A stretch of 64,000 nucleotides of DNA from Thysanoteuthis rhombus (GCA_963457665.1 OY735220.1:33636969-33700968), one strand, 5' to 3'. Shown: positions 1-10,506, counted from the first letter of the stretch. A program made the numbers and translations. Notes: generated by a model from the letters alone, not told the origin.

Positions 1-125
1 TATCAATTATGTGTGTGTGCGTACCTGTGAGTGTGAGTATGTGCAAGCGTGTCTTCGTCATTGCATGTGTACGTGTGTAAATGCCTGTTTGTGTATATAC
101 GTAGCCGTCCATATGTATGTGAAGT
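1..125. repeat. Degenerate GT-rich tract
   Basis: Alternating GT/TG with scattered interruptions, a decayed dinucleotide microsatellite. No reading frame of interest crosses it. Confidence 0.7.
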
Positions 126-1000
126 TTGAGAAGCACTTGTACATACACAATACACACATATGAGAAAGACCTCAAGCTTTTAAAGAAGAAACACACACAC
201 AACTGCGGGCACGCATCCCCGCACGCATTTGTCGCACACACACAAAAAAAAACCATCTCACAAGACATCTCACTTTCCTCTCTTTCGCAAAAAATCATTT
301 GGGGGGTTGGGGCCACGCGAAATTCTCCAACACGCACACTAAACCCATTAAAGTTTATCGCAATTGTCCCCGCTCTAACAGCTGCACTCGTATAAACGGC
401 ACTTCGATGCACGCACACCTTTTGTCCACTACGCCACCCTCACTCATGTGTCGGCTAATAACGCTCGTTTATCTACACGCTCGGATGTAGACCTACAAGG
501 ATTATAATTTTGCTATTTTTGTCTGCTCAGACACATGTACGGAGTTATGCACGCGTGACTTCGTAAAAACTAAACACACGTAAGTATGCACACATATTCA
601 CATACACGCACACATTTACCTAAACATAAGCACATCCATACTTACACAAACATGTTCCCATACATACATACACACACTTACCCAAACACTCATATACACA
701 CCTCCACCCTTACATAATCATCCACATTCAGGCCCATGACTACCTCTTCCCCATGACACCTACGTAAGTCTATGGACAAGTTCGCGCTCACAGTAAAGCG
801 TGGTGCAGTACGAATTAATCACATTCAATAAGATGAGAGTAAAACCAAATTGAGAGACGAGAGGGGGACTCCTTAGAAAGCAATTATAACTTATATGCAT
901 ATGCACACACAGTCACCAAGGCACACACACACACGCACACACACACACACGCTCACATGCATACATGATCACGTACACGTACGCATATCTATTTGTTATG
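126..1000. repeat. CA-rich decayed microsatellite patches
   Basis: Repeated CACACA and CATACA runs dominate, most clearly at 555-720 and 900-965. Short open frames here are rich in H, T and C because of the CA repeat and are not genes. The DNA between patches shows nothing recognisable. Confidence 0.6.
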
Positions 1001-1504
1001 TGTTTACGTGTAATATATCCATACTAACAAGTATACTGTTATATATGTCTATGCAAACTAATCATAGATATTTTCTAAAGTTAGCTTAATTTGTCACGCA
1101 GCTACACGCGTGTGTATGTGAGGGTGGAGGAGGAAGATTATATTGCTCCAATCTTCCGTGTAGAGAGGGCTTACCCACTTTACAACATACAGACATGCTT
1201 TAATTTGTGCGGTTAAATCGTTCCAAAATTTTCAGTACTGTTCAAGTCCTAATTATAATTCAATGTTTTTTTTTCCCAGTTTATACTTAGTTACATTAAT
1301 TTGTACAGCAATACCTCAACCGTACCAAATCAAGCTTCGCACTTATCAAAACAGCAGTATTCAAAGTATTGCTGCGCTGGTTTCTTTCTGAGCTTGGACA
1401 TTGACCATTGGAAAATACCCAGTCACTTAAACTACCGGGTAGGCAAAATAACGTCTGATTGGATTTTGGATTGAAATTATTTTCTCGGATTAACTGTCAG
1501 TATT
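1001..1504. other. Unassigned intergenic DNA
   Basis: AT-rich sequence with short T runs. I see no coding region, RNA gene or repeat shared with the rest of the window. Confidence 0.5.
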
Positions 1505-2033
1505 GAAATACTCGAAAGAAGAAATCAAGCGAAGAACCACTATAGGATGGCAAGCCATCCGTAGAGCAAACTCAACCTTCAAATACAAGAAGATCCCATC
1601 AATCATAAAAAAAGAAGGGTATACAACCAGCGCATCCTCCCAATAATCAGCTATGGAGCTGAAATATGGAACCTAACCAAGAGACGGACTCATAGACTGA
1701 GAAGCTTGCAACGTACACATGAAAGAATCATGTTCAACCTCACATGGACAGATCACAAGACAGCACAGACTATCGGGGAGAAAACAGGAGTCCGAGACAT
1801 CATAGAAAATGTTAGAAAATTCAAATGGCGATTGCCAAAATGGCAGACAACCGATGGACATCACGACTCAAAACATGGATCCCCAGAGATCATATGCGAA
1901 ACCGGGACCGACAGAATACAAGATGGAGAGACAAACAACACAAGTTCAGAAAGTATTGGCTCCACGAAGCCCACGAGAGAGAGAGGTGTGGCATATCCTG
2001 GAGAATCTATATCCAACGACAGATGTTAAAAGA

Positions 2034-2089
<56 letters not shown>
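1505..2089 (+). mobile_element. RTE-clade LINE, 3' fragment with (GAT)n tail
   Basis: This is the 3' end of an RTE (BovB-like) non-LTR retrotransposon encoding the region downstream of the reverse transcriptase core. In shifting frames it reads the family's blocks: a SKEEIKRRT-like segment, an iGWQA segment, an HERIMFNLTWTDHKTAQ segment, then a DNRW-like and an R.RQNTRWRD-like block. Several frameshifts and stops make it a pseudogene. It is 5' truncated, as is usual for LINEs, and ends in a 56 bp GAT repeat (2034-2089), a short tandem tail typical of RTE elements. The methionine run read from the tail is a by-product of the repeat. Identification is by protein similarity recalled from the family, not by a search. 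Confidence 0.85.
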
Positions 2090-2090
<1 letters not shown>

Positions 2091-2433
2091 CACTCTCAGC
2101 TGAGCAGTCGCGCATAAAAAAATATGCTGCACAGTCAGTAAAATTTCAATACCACGCACAACGTAGTATCAAAAAATAATGAATAGGTAATATTGGAAAA
2201 AAACGTACGCCAAATAAATAAATCATTTATTTTATTGTACAGTTTTTGTTAAAAGTAAAGTAACTGACACATGTTTTGTAAACTTTTGACAAAGAAATCA
2301 ATGGTCGTCTTATAGTGAGAATATTTCCTTTACACTCCACCTCTTCAGTTGCTCACCGACTAATTGGTCCGACACAGCTCATAAAAATAGAGGGAACATC
2401 GGTAGCTGCACTCACCAATGGAAATACAGATTC
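2090..2433. other. Unassigned AT-rich DNA
   Basis: AT-rich spacer between an RTE tail and a copy of repeat C. No gene or repeat recognised. Confidence 0.5.
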
Positions 2434-2582
2434 GCCATCACAGTCAATAATTGAATATTTGAAATGAAAAAATAAAAAACTCTATCGCAGAATAAAAATG
2501 GTGAAAATAAATTCTATGTATGACGTCACTGAAAAACATATATAGTGTAATAAGACGTCTAGAAACATGTAGATTCCAGAGA
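2434..2582 (+). repeat. Repeat C, truncated copy
   Basis: Starts with GCCATCACAGTCAATAATTG, the start shared by the better copies at 3960 and 11481. It continues with the AAATTCTATgTATGAcgTC and GAAAAACAT blocks. The copy stops where an RTE fragment begins. No coding capacity. Confidence 0.65.
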
Positions 2583-3085
2583 ATCACGGAGCCAATATTT
2601 TCTGAACTTGTCTCGTTCGTCACACCATTTCATATTTTTTCCGGTCACAGTTCTGCATGATGTATTGGGATTTACATTGTGAGTCATAACATCCAGCGGT
2701 TGTCTGACATTCTTGTGACATCGCTACTTGAGTTTTCGAATGGATTCTATGATATCCCCGATTCTTATTTTTTTCTCTGTTATACTGTGCTGTCTTATGA
2801 TCTCTCTATAATGATGAGCGTAATTCTTTTACGTTCACGTTGCATGGTTCAAACTATTTGTGAGCCAATCTTTTGATTAGGTTCCATGTGATTATCGGGA
2901 TGAGACATTGGTTGTCGACTCTTTTTTCCGAACAAATGGGATTTTCTTGTTCTTGAAGGTTGAGCCTTGCTCTCACCCAGAGCTAACCAACCTAGAGAGA
3001 TTTTTCGCTTGATTTCTTCTTCTTTTGAGGATTTCATCTGGATTCGTTGTCCTAGAAGGAGGTCTACTTTTTTTCAGGTTTTCCA
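2583..3085 (-). mobile_element. RTE LINE fragment, minus strand, lacking its 3' tail
   Basis: Reverse-strand copy of the same RTE family. From 3085 down to 2583 it carries the QRIQMKSSKEEEIKRKISLGW-like block, the QPSRTRK-like block, and the DHKTAQ and DNRW-region blocks with frameshifts. An open stretch of 62 codons (3037-2849) preserves the first part. It ends abruptly at 2583 against repeat C, before the position of the usual GAT tail, so it was truncated at the 3' side after insertion or by rearrangement. Confidence 0.8.
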
Positions 3086-3164
3086 TACAGTATTTGAAAA
3101 TTAATTATTTTATCCAAACTAAGCAGATATAAAATGTTTATTAGTTCATCAGAACTTACATGTG

Positions 3165-3225
3165 TGTGTGTGTGTGCGTACACATGTGAAGGTGTGTATG
3201 TATGCACACACGCCCACGCATGTGT
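3165..3225. repeat. GT/CA microsatellite
   Basis: A short (GT)n run followed by GTATGTATG and CACAC, a small compound microsatellite. Confidence 0.7.
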
Positions 3226-3559
3226 AACAAGAAAGAAATAGATTATGCTCTAATGATTTCTCGTAGTCTGGTTTCGCTCTAAGGCCAATTTTTAGCTTCT
3301 GATCTCTCAAATAGAATCTGAGATGATAACAAAAGAACTACCGTACGTCATCTAATTTAAAGTGAACCACAGTTCTACTGGGTTTGACAACAGGGAATTA
3401 TCTTTTGAAATAATTTACTCGTTTTTATTTCGTTTTTTTAAAAAATCTATTTATTTTCGTAGATAAAGTATTATGAACGATTATTATTTATTTTACTACT
3501 TTTTACCGATATGTGATAAAAGGCAACAACGATTAAGAAGGAGGAAGATATTGGCAAAC
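3226..3559. other. Unassigned AT-rich DNA
   Basis: Nothing recognisable apart from T- and A-rich runs. Confidence 0.45.
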
Positions 3560-3955
3560 ATAAATAATAAACATAGTTTAACCATGTCGTCAAAAATTAA
3601 AGCAATCTTTAAATAATTTTGCAATTGTACTGCACTTAAAGAATAAACAAAGGTATGATTTGTCACTCAATAAAAACCACCACGTGACCAATGTCTTTTG
3701 GCAGCATACTGTGAAAAAAGGTGATCAATGAATAAGTTACTTATTTTCACCTTTTTGGGGCTGTAATCGCTAAAAAGTCTTGAAAAAAAACACTGCATTC
3801 TCTTATTTAGGTTCAACTGGAATAAACCTTTTTTATAGGGATTTTACAAAAAACGGAGTAAAAGATACTATTTTATAGTTTGCATTCAATAGTTGTCTCC
3901 CATGATAAATGTTACAGACGCAGAATATAGATATGCAAATGACGTATCATATCAG
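3560..3955 (+). repeat. Repeat L, copy 1, interrupted by repeat D
   Basis: The blocks around TTTTGCAATTGTACTGCAC (3617-3636), GGTTCAACTGGAATAAACC and CATTCAATAGTTGTC are shared in the same order with 41090-41410, and in reverse with 12395-12640. In this copy a fragment of repeat D (3662-3800) sits between the blocks, which suggests a later insertion. Non-coding. Confidence 0.55.
3662..3800 (+). repeat. Repeat D, 5' end fragment
   Basis: Carries GTCACTCAATA, then CACGTGACCAATGTCTTTTG and GCAGCATAC, the start shared by the copies at 13047 and 57491 (and, reversed, 10833). Only the first ~140 bp are present. Confidence 0.65.
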
Positions 3956-3959
3956 TGGA

Positions 3960-4294
3960 TGCATCACAGTCAATAACTGGACAACAGTAGCGTCAAAATT
4001 TGAAGTCATTTGAAAAAATTCCATCGGAAAATAAATATAGAGAGAATAAATTCTGTTCACGATATATCTGGCGTTTTCCACTGGAAAGCATCTAAAATCG
4101 AGTAAAAAAAAATGTAGGAGCATCTACATTATCCAGAATGTTATCAATAAATCATACCCGTCAAAATGAGGCATAAAAAAGATCAGAAAAGCTTTAAAAA
4201 AATGTTAGAAAGGGTTTAGAGGAGTACTGATGCCAATCTTCAAGTCTGTAGAATTAAAGGTATGGCCAGGAGTGCTGGAATATACAAACACATC
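3960..4294 (+). repeat. Repeat C, near-complete copy
   Basis: Runs from CATCACAGTCAATAACTGG through GCGTCAAAATTTGAAGTCAT and CTGGCGTTTTCCACTGGAAA to TGGCCAGGAGTGCTGGAA, followed by a weak CA-like tail. The same order is found at 11481-11768, and in reverse at 4741-5033 and 51827-52053. No open frame is shared between copies, so it behaves as a non-coding interspersed repeat. Class unknown; a SINE or MITE are both possible. Confidence 0.65.
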
Positions 4295-4740
4295 CACATC
4301 TAAAAAGGGAAGAACCCTTTGTCACCTTTAATGTCGGAAAAGTTTACATCAAAGCAAATACTGTTGCTTGTCAGAGTCATGGCTGGGTTTAGGCATATGC
4401 TAAATAATTTACAGCTTACGGGTCACACAATCCATAGAAACCTCAAAAAAAATAAAAAAGCGTACATGTTTTTATGTCTTGTGAGATCTGACGTTATCTT
4501 AAAAGAAATGGCCACTAAGTATTAAGCTTACGTCCATGGTGGGCACCTTCAAGTTGTTAGATTTGTCCACTCAAAAAAAGTCATTTCGTAATTTTTCTTG
4601 CTCACTGAAGCTTGTTTTTTTATCATTTTTACCGATTGTTTTTTTCGTGATTGTCTGTTGTCGTTAACCGATAATTAAATTTAAAGTTGCTTTAGTTCCG
4701 TTTTCAGTTCATTAAAATAAGTTGCAACTTACGATTAGAA
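4295..4740. other. Spacer inside the inverted repeat C pair
   Basis: AT-rich sequence between two opposed copies of repeat C. A 68-codon frame at 4319-4525 has no recognisable motif and I do not call it a gene. Confidence 0.4.
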
Positions 4741-5033
4741 AATTGGCATCAGTATTCCATTAGGCCATCTGTAAAAAATTATTTTTTTATTTTTGGGAAA
4801 AGGGCATTTTTGACCCTTTGGGGTCTTATTTCAACGGGAATAGTTTATTATTCACACCCACATTCTCTAGAATCTAGATGTTTCTAGATGTTTTCTCTCT
4901 ATTTTTAGATGTTCTCCCGTGGAAAACGCAGGTGATGTCATTAATAAAAATTCATTCTTCAATAGAATTTTTTTTTTTTACATGACTTCAAATTTTGACG
5001 CTATGGTTGTCTATTTATTGACTGTGATGGCGA
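4741..5033 (-). repeat. Repeat C, minus-strand copy
   Basis: The reverse of the 3960 copy: ATTGGCATCAGTA, then TTTTTGACC, TCTAGATGT and GACTTCAAATTTTGACGCTA, ending in ATTGACTGTGATGGCG. With the 3960 copy it forms an inverted pair about 450 bp apart. Confidence 0.65.
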
Positions 5034-6092
5034 GTTAAATCTTCAATTCGTAAAGTAAATACATCAAATATCTAAAAAAATGTAGCGTTTTATTTTCCTA
5101 CTTGAAGCCATTTCTTTTATTTGATTCGTTTGCTAATTTTGTGGATTAAGTGCTCCCTTATACATAATTTTCCCGGTAGAAATTTTAGGCGCAGTTCTCC
5201 ACTGGCTTGGGGCCCTCAACAAGTCTAAATCGGGCATTGGTCAGAGTAGATTGAAAGGTGGGCGTCGACCGTCGCGTCCAGTACAGGATTGACTGCCAGT
5301 TCATGCAGTCATTAGACACAGTTTTTAAAAAAAGAAAATATCCTCCCAACAACAAGTGCGGTACCTAAATACGAACTGATATGAAATACACAAGAACTGT
5401 TTACATCAATTCGCGATTGGAATAGAGAACATAAGTTGATACTCATCAGTCTTGTTGATTCAGTTGGACAGAAATGTGTCTACCAACAATGAAATTGCTA
5501 AGAGATTAAATTATGTAAGTGTAACGATAAGCTGATGAATATAATATTTGTTTTGCTTTCAATCTGATCATTAATATCTCTGACTGAATAATATACTTGT
5601 ATAATAAACGGAGTGATTTTTTCCATGTTCGCAACAACAGACCCGTGAGCAATGCATTTTATATAAACAAACCATCGTTCATATAAAAGGTACTGATCAT
5701 AAGTACATAAACGAGAACAAAATCTATTTCTATTGTCTAAGACTGCAGGGGACATTGAAGATTCTGAGCAGGAAAGAGGGGATGGGGTCCAAATTAATCA
5801 ACTAGCTTGGCAACAATTTCAAAGCGCGTAGTTTGCCTTTTCAATCTCCTTGATCGATTCTGAACAATATTTTTGATTGATTGAATAGAAAATTTTTTTT
5901 TTCATGTAACAATTTGATTCTGTTAAAAGATATCTTCCAAAAAGTTACCATTCAGAACAACAAAACACGTCTAAATGCATGCCTGTTATATGGGTTGCAA
6001 TGAAAGGTGGTTCTTTTTGCGTTATGTTCCTGTGTTTAACTCTCAAAACCAAATGATTAGAAACAAAATATCTATCTGTCTAAATATTAATG

Positions 6093-6100
<8 letters not shown>
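5034..6100. other. Unassigned intergenic DNA
   Basis: No recognisable gene or repeat. An 85-codon minus-strand frame at 5498-5755 has no known motif and ordinary AT-rich composition, so I do not call it. Confidence 0.45.
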
Positions 6101-6162
<62 letters not shown>

Positions 6163-6197
6163 AGACATATATAAATATGTGTGTGTGTGTGTGTGTG
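6101..6197. repeat. (TA)n then (GT)n compound microsatellite
   Basis: 58 bp of uninterrupted TA, a short linker, then GT repeats up to 6197. It abuts the palindromic M2 repeat that follows. Confidence 0.95.
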
Positions 6198-6450
6198 ATA
6201 ATAAATTGCGTTATATCATATTGAGACACTTATTTAAGATGATCTCCCATCATTACCTGGATAATATTTCTTTTGGCCTAGACAACGTAAATCAAATGAA
6301 AAATCGAAGAAAATGTAGCCCCATTTTCTTTAATTGCTTTTTCTATTTACATTATCTAGTTTGAGTGATACATTAACCGTGTAACGACGGGAGATCATTT
6401 CAAATAAGAGTTTCTATATAATATAACGCAATTTATCCATTTCTTAATAT
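6198..6450. repeat. Inverted pair of M2 modules (palindrome, no tRNA core)
   Basis: The left arm (6198-6318) is the reverse complement of the right arm (6319-6450). Both carry the M2 blocks GACGGGAGATCATTTCAAAT (left arm degenerate), ATATAACGCAATTTAT and TTTTCTTTAATTG-like. Similar arms flank a tRNA-like core at 51255-51690. Here the core is missing and the arms meet directly. (TA)-type sequence lies just outside both arms. Confidence 0.75.
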
Positions 6451-6618
6451 ACATATATATATATATATCATAAACATAGAGAGAGAGAAAGAGAGAGGAG
6501 AATCCCCCAATTGGCTGCGTGTGTCTGTCTGTATGCGTTTTTATGCGAAAGGTCAGAAAGTGATTGGCAGTTCCCAAACAGACAGTTTTAATTAAGCAAA
6601 TATCTACATTCAATATCA

Positions 6619-6716
6619 CAGACAAATTGCTAGAAGCCTATAATTTAATTAGTCAACATTAAAACAACGATTTATATATAAATACTTATATATTTGGTTG
6701 TTACATATGAAATGTT
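6619..6716 (+). repeat. Left copy of a ~90 bp direct repeat framing a tandem array
   Basis: Blocks CTAGAAGCC, AATTTAATTAGTCA and GGTTGTTACATATGAAAT recur in the same order at 7579-7666, on the other side of the tandem array. Confidence 0.65.
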
Positions 6717-6786
6717 CTTTTTACCTGCGTTCAACGCATCACTTCTTGATCCGTTGATCCCCTACGTTCAATCTCAATATATTTTC

Positions 6787-7560
6787 ATTGTTGGATTGAT
6801 ATGAAACTTGGTACAGACCTTCGGGTGAACCATCTTCATCTTCCTCTTACTCCCACTACATCTCCTTCTGCTACTACTACCACAACAAGTGGTGCTAAAT
6901 ATCAATCATGTTGGATTGATATGAAACTTGTGCCAGAGTTTTGGGACTATCCTCGTCTTTTTCCTCATCCTCTTTCTCCGTCTCCTCCTCCTCCTGCTAC
7001 TACTACCACCACAACTAATAATGCTGAATATAATTTTTTTCAGCCATGTCATGCTGGATTGATATGAAACTTGGGTCGTTCGATCAATAGGTCGTTGGTC
7101 GGTCGTTCGGTGCCTGATATGTTGAATATAATTTTTCTTCGTGTCAGATTGATATGAAACTTGGTCCAGACCTTCGGGTGAACCAACCTCGTCTTCCTCT
7201 TTCCCCTTTCCCCTTCTACTCCTCCCCTCTTGCTAATACTTCCACGGCTAGTAATGTTAGATATACATTTTCTTAGCCGAAACGTATTGGATTGATACGA
7301 AACTTGACCCAGACCTTCGGGTGAACCACTCTCATCTTTCCCCCGTCTTTCCCACCTCACTCCCTCCTGCTGCTACTAAAACTATTAATACTACAACTAA
7401 TAATACCCAATGTACATCTACTCAGCAGTATCATATTGCATTGAAATGAAACTTGGTCCAGACTTTCGGGTAAATCATTTTCCCCCACCTCCCCTCCTAC
7501 TCGTAGTGATATGAAAATATCAATCTTCTCAGCCGTATCTCGATGAATTGTGGTGTGGGA
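6787..7560 (+). repeat. Degenerate tandem array, six units
   Basis: Unit starts are near 6791, 6911, 7054, 7145, 7287 and 7434. Each begins with TTGGATTGATATGAAACTTG; most continue with CAGACCTTCGGGTGAACCA, then a pyrimidine-rich CTTCCTCTT stretch, ACTACTAC triplets and AATATCAAT..TCAGCC. Unit length varies from ~90 to ~150 bp because the pyrimidine and triplet parts differ. Open frames across it are not conserved between units, so it is most likely a minisatellite-like array. Confidence 0.8.
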
Positions 7561-7578
7561 TCTAGCACTGTCATATTA

Positions 7579-7666
7579 CAGCCAGATAAATCTCTAGAAG
7601 CCAATAATTCAATTAATCATTTGTGTGTAAATACTCATATGTACGGTTGTTACATATGAAATATTT
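7579..7666 (+). repeat. Right copy of the ~90 bp direct repeat
   Basis: Matches 6619-6716 over CTAGAAGCC, AATTCAATTAATCA and GGTTGTTACATATGAAAT, with about ten bases fewer. With the left copy it brackets the tandem array in direct orientation. Confidence 0.65.
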
Positions 7667-7714
7667 CAATATCGAGATTAAGGATGATGTAAACAGCAAA
7701 AACAGTAATTATCT

Positions 7715-8352
7715 AAACATAATATGACGGATTTAGAACAATAATCTCTTGTCCAACGATCTTGTAATGATAATATGCCGTCCTTGTGAAATTCTTCGGA
7801 TTTAGTGCTCACAAATCCAATAAAAGCTCAAATTCGGGCTCCCATGTAATTGATCCTTTTATTTTGGACATGATTTCCAAAATGCTTGGAAAGATGATAT
7901 TCTGTAGAGGAAACTTCAGGTGAATTTGGAGGATGATGCAAGACTTCACTTCTCTTCAATTCTCTAAGCTTAAAACACACACAGCAGAAAGGTGTGGCAT
8001 CTAGCACTGTCAAGAAGCATTCTGCTCAGTTCGCGAGGGACCTGTTTTCCCACCTTTTCAATCTTTCCCACTCCCCTGTGGTGACTTGTTATGGTTGCTG
8101 TTGAAATTCTAAAATAATCAGAAGTTGTTCGTGGGTCGCTGGCTTCTACTGTCGATGATTCTTAACCATTAAGAACAGATTAGGGCCACTTACGGGGTTT
8201 ATCATTACCATACATATTATGAGTATCCATATCTCCTGACATAAACGTATTGAAACAACGCAGAACAGTTCGCAATGTGGTAGTGCTCACTCCAAATACG
8301 TCATCATTAGCTTGAACAGCATCATGTCCTCATCTGAGATCGTACTTGAAAA
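7715..8352 (-). mobile_element. mariner-family transposon, internally deleted pseudogene
   Basis: Mariner transposases cut and paste DNA with a DD34D-type triad. Read on the minus strand, the N-terminal half (8352-8035) gives GHDAVQANDDVFG, GDMDTHN..DKPRKWP and VGKIEKVGKQVPRELS, the helix-turn-helix part. It then jumps to LDSARCH (the HDNARPH block, second Asp region) and to the C-terminal part (8013-7715): EVLHHPPNSPEVSSTEYHLS, then FHKDGILSLQDRW. Roughly a hundred residues holding the first catalytic Asp are missing at ~8020-8035, and stops and frameshifts break both halves. The third catalytic position also looks altered (PEVSSTEYH against the family's PDLSPTDYH). No clear terminal inverted repeats were found. 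It is inactive. Confidence 0.85.
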
Positions 8353-9022
8353 TTAGTTTAGGGTATGTACAACTCCTGTTAAGGGCTCAAAAACCTTAAT
8401 TGATAACGAATTATGTCTCTCTTTACATTGAACTTACCGAAAAATGCTATACACTAATGAATATTTCACTTATAGCATTATTCTCTACGAGGTGAAAAAA
8501 AAAATTCCATGAGTAACAACTATTGATGACAGACTTTTTAAAGATAAAATTCTGTAAGTTTCGTTAGCCCCGCCAGATATAAAATGTCTCACCTAGAAAA
8601 AGTATCTTCTGAAAGATATACAAAATTATACTCAATTTCGTGGCGCACCTGGAGATTATCGGCTACATGATAAGGTGTTGCAACACGCGTTCTAGAAGGC
8701 TCTGTAGAGAGAGATAGACTCAATTAATCCTTGTCTCTTTCTGCATTCCGAAGAGCGCTTGTATGTTGACTATTTGGTGTTTCGTAAAGCACCAATGATC
8801 AACCTGTCTTTCTCTATGCTACTTGAACTACTTGTCAAGTGATGTTTGAGGTGGTAAAGTTTATTAACGTCATTACGCTGGAAGTTTTTGTTTTGTCCGC
8901 TAATTATTTGTTCGGGGTGATTAACCTCAAGTAAAGGTCATCTTTGTAATGTTCAGTTCTTATGCCTCAAGGAACGCAAAGATTCCTTTTCTGCACTTCA
9001 GAATTTTCTTTTTGCTTGCTGG
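8353..9022. other. Unassigned intergenic DNA
   Basis: No gene or repeat recognised beyond the mariner N-terminus. Possible mariner 5' UTR or terminal repeat could lie in the first ~100 bp, but I could not match a TIR. Confidence 0.4.
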
Positions 9023-9235
9023 ATGTGTGGGTAGCCTAACGGTTAACGGTTAACAGCATGGGGAATGGAATCAGCGAACCAAGTTCGATCTTAGACTGGG
9101 ACAGTTTGCGTTCATTTTGTGCTAATGCCCTTGAGAAAGACATGAATATATTCTCCCCAATCTATGGGTGAATAGCTCTGTAAGGCAGTCCATTTTGGGC
9201 TTTGGGATAGCACCCTGGCCCTGTAAAACATATAA
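9023..9235 (+). mobile_element. tRNA-derived SINE, repeat K copy 1
   Basis: Starts with a tRNA-like head: GTAGCCTAACGG (A-box-like) and AAGTTCGATCTTA (B-box-like), about 40 bp apart. The body includes TTCATTTTGTGCTAATGCCC and TTGAGAAAGACATG. The same head and body recur at 29355-29600, and the body alone near 62551. A 7 bp duplication (GGTTAAC twice) sits in the A-box. Such elements are transcribed by RNA polymerase III and moved by a LINE. Confidence 0.65.
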
Positions 9236-9360
9236 TTGCTTCAGAAATAACAATTCTTCGAAAAATGGAGACAAAATGATTGCCTTGTGAGTCGTGCAAC
9301 TGAATCTGAGTGAATTGCACGAGATCCTTCTCAACGTTTACCATTGAAATTTACAGCTCA

Positions 9361-9362
<2 letters not shown>

Positions 9363-9434
<72 letters not shown>
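9363..9434. repeat. (TA)n microsatellite, 72 bp
   Basis: Pure alternating TA. It directly abuts the tail end of a repeat J copy. Confidence 0.97.
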
Positions 9435-9437
<3 letters not shown>

Positions 9438-9770
9438 AGTCATCCACAGACAGCTGTTTCATTGCATTATAACTCTTCAGTGTGGCTATAGACTATCCAT
9501 TATCCAATCCGGTACCACGAGATAGGATCGAAACCTTCCCTTCAGACCCGGAGGCTGGCATATTATCTCTGCCCTACGCAGAACTGGACGGTCAGTAAAG
9601 TTGAATTGAAGAGGTACATTTTACTTACGCACAATTCCCCATCCACCAGAGTGCTCTATTCCAAAGTTGGAAGAGCATTGAATAAGCTTATAATGGACGA
9701 ATTACCTCATTTAAAGAGTGCTCAACCCTGAATAAGGGAGCGTTTATTATAATAATAATTCAATAATAGA

Positions 9771-9773
<3 letters not shown>
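9435..9773 (-). mobile_element. Repeat J (central tRNA-like segment), copy 1
   Basis: Read on the minus strand it begins with CCTTATTCAGGGTTGAGCAC and the GTAACTCGT-like block. It passes a tRNA-like segment whose B-box-like motif is GGTTTCGATCC (seen reversed at ~9526-9536), and ends with AACAGCTGTCTGTGGATGAC next to a (TA)n array. Other copies: 31182-31540, 49895-50170 and 50190-50460. The tRNA-like part lies in the middle, not at the head. Non-coding. Confidence 0.65.

Positions 9774-9819
<46 letters not shown>
9774..9819. repeat. (TA)n microsatellite
   Basis: 46 bp of pure TA at the other end of the repeat J copy, separated from it by a short AAT-rich linker. Confidence 0.95.
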
Positions 9820-9821
<2 letters not shown>

Positions 9822-10506
9822 TTTATTAGATTAAGTAAACCCGTACGTGTCTGTATGATAATTTTTCGTTAATATTTGAGACTTGGCAATAAAACTTAGT
9901 CACTATGTCAGCCTCCTGTCAATCAGTTGGTCGTGATTGCAAATCACGCCAAGGGGATGCACATTTTACAAATAGGTTTACACCGCTAATTCTGAGGGAT
10001 ATTCTTGTTGTTCTTCTTTTTTACGGTAGAAAAGTCAACTCCATACATTTGCACATGCATTGATTGCAAAATGATGTTCCAGCCTTTGTGGTTGTTTTCC
10101 GCTAATTAATCGATAGTGCATGAGTATTTATTGCAAGTTTTCATTTTTCACCAAATCTCACTGAATATTGGAGTAACCCAAGGAGCTAAGCCCCAGGGGG
10201 ATGTCTCTAGCTCTCTTTAGCCATACCAATGTTGGCAGGCTGTGTGTATCCTGTTGGCTATTCTGAATAAAAAAAAAAAAAAAGAAAAAATGTATTTATT
10301 TTACGTCAGCATTAAGGTCAGATTTTTCGCTGGAAGAGTTATGTGAGTTGGTGGGATGCTTCCAACATCATTTCCAGGCGAATTAACGCAATCGTACTCG
10401 ACATTAGACAGGCATAACTTGCAAATGGAAACCAATGTTTCTTTCACGTGAAAAAAGAGTGCATCTACGTTTGAGTAGGAGAAAATTTATCTCGATATAT
10501 TCCTTT
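9820..10506. other. Mostly unassigned; fragment of a repeat shared with 59160-59240
   Basis: A block at ~10155-10195 (TCTCACTGAATATTGG, CAAGGAGCTAAGCCCC) resembles 59169-59212 and marks an unnamed repeat. A tRNA-like relic may lie at 9905-9957. The rest shows nothing. Confidence 0.4.

Noticed and set aside
1809-2117. Frame ending in a long methionine run
   Set aside because: The run is the GAT tail of an RTE fragment read in one frame; the upstream part is frameshifted RTE.
6787-7560. CRISPR-like array
   Set aside because: Units are degenerate, of unequal length, with related rather than unique middles, in a eukaryotic setting.
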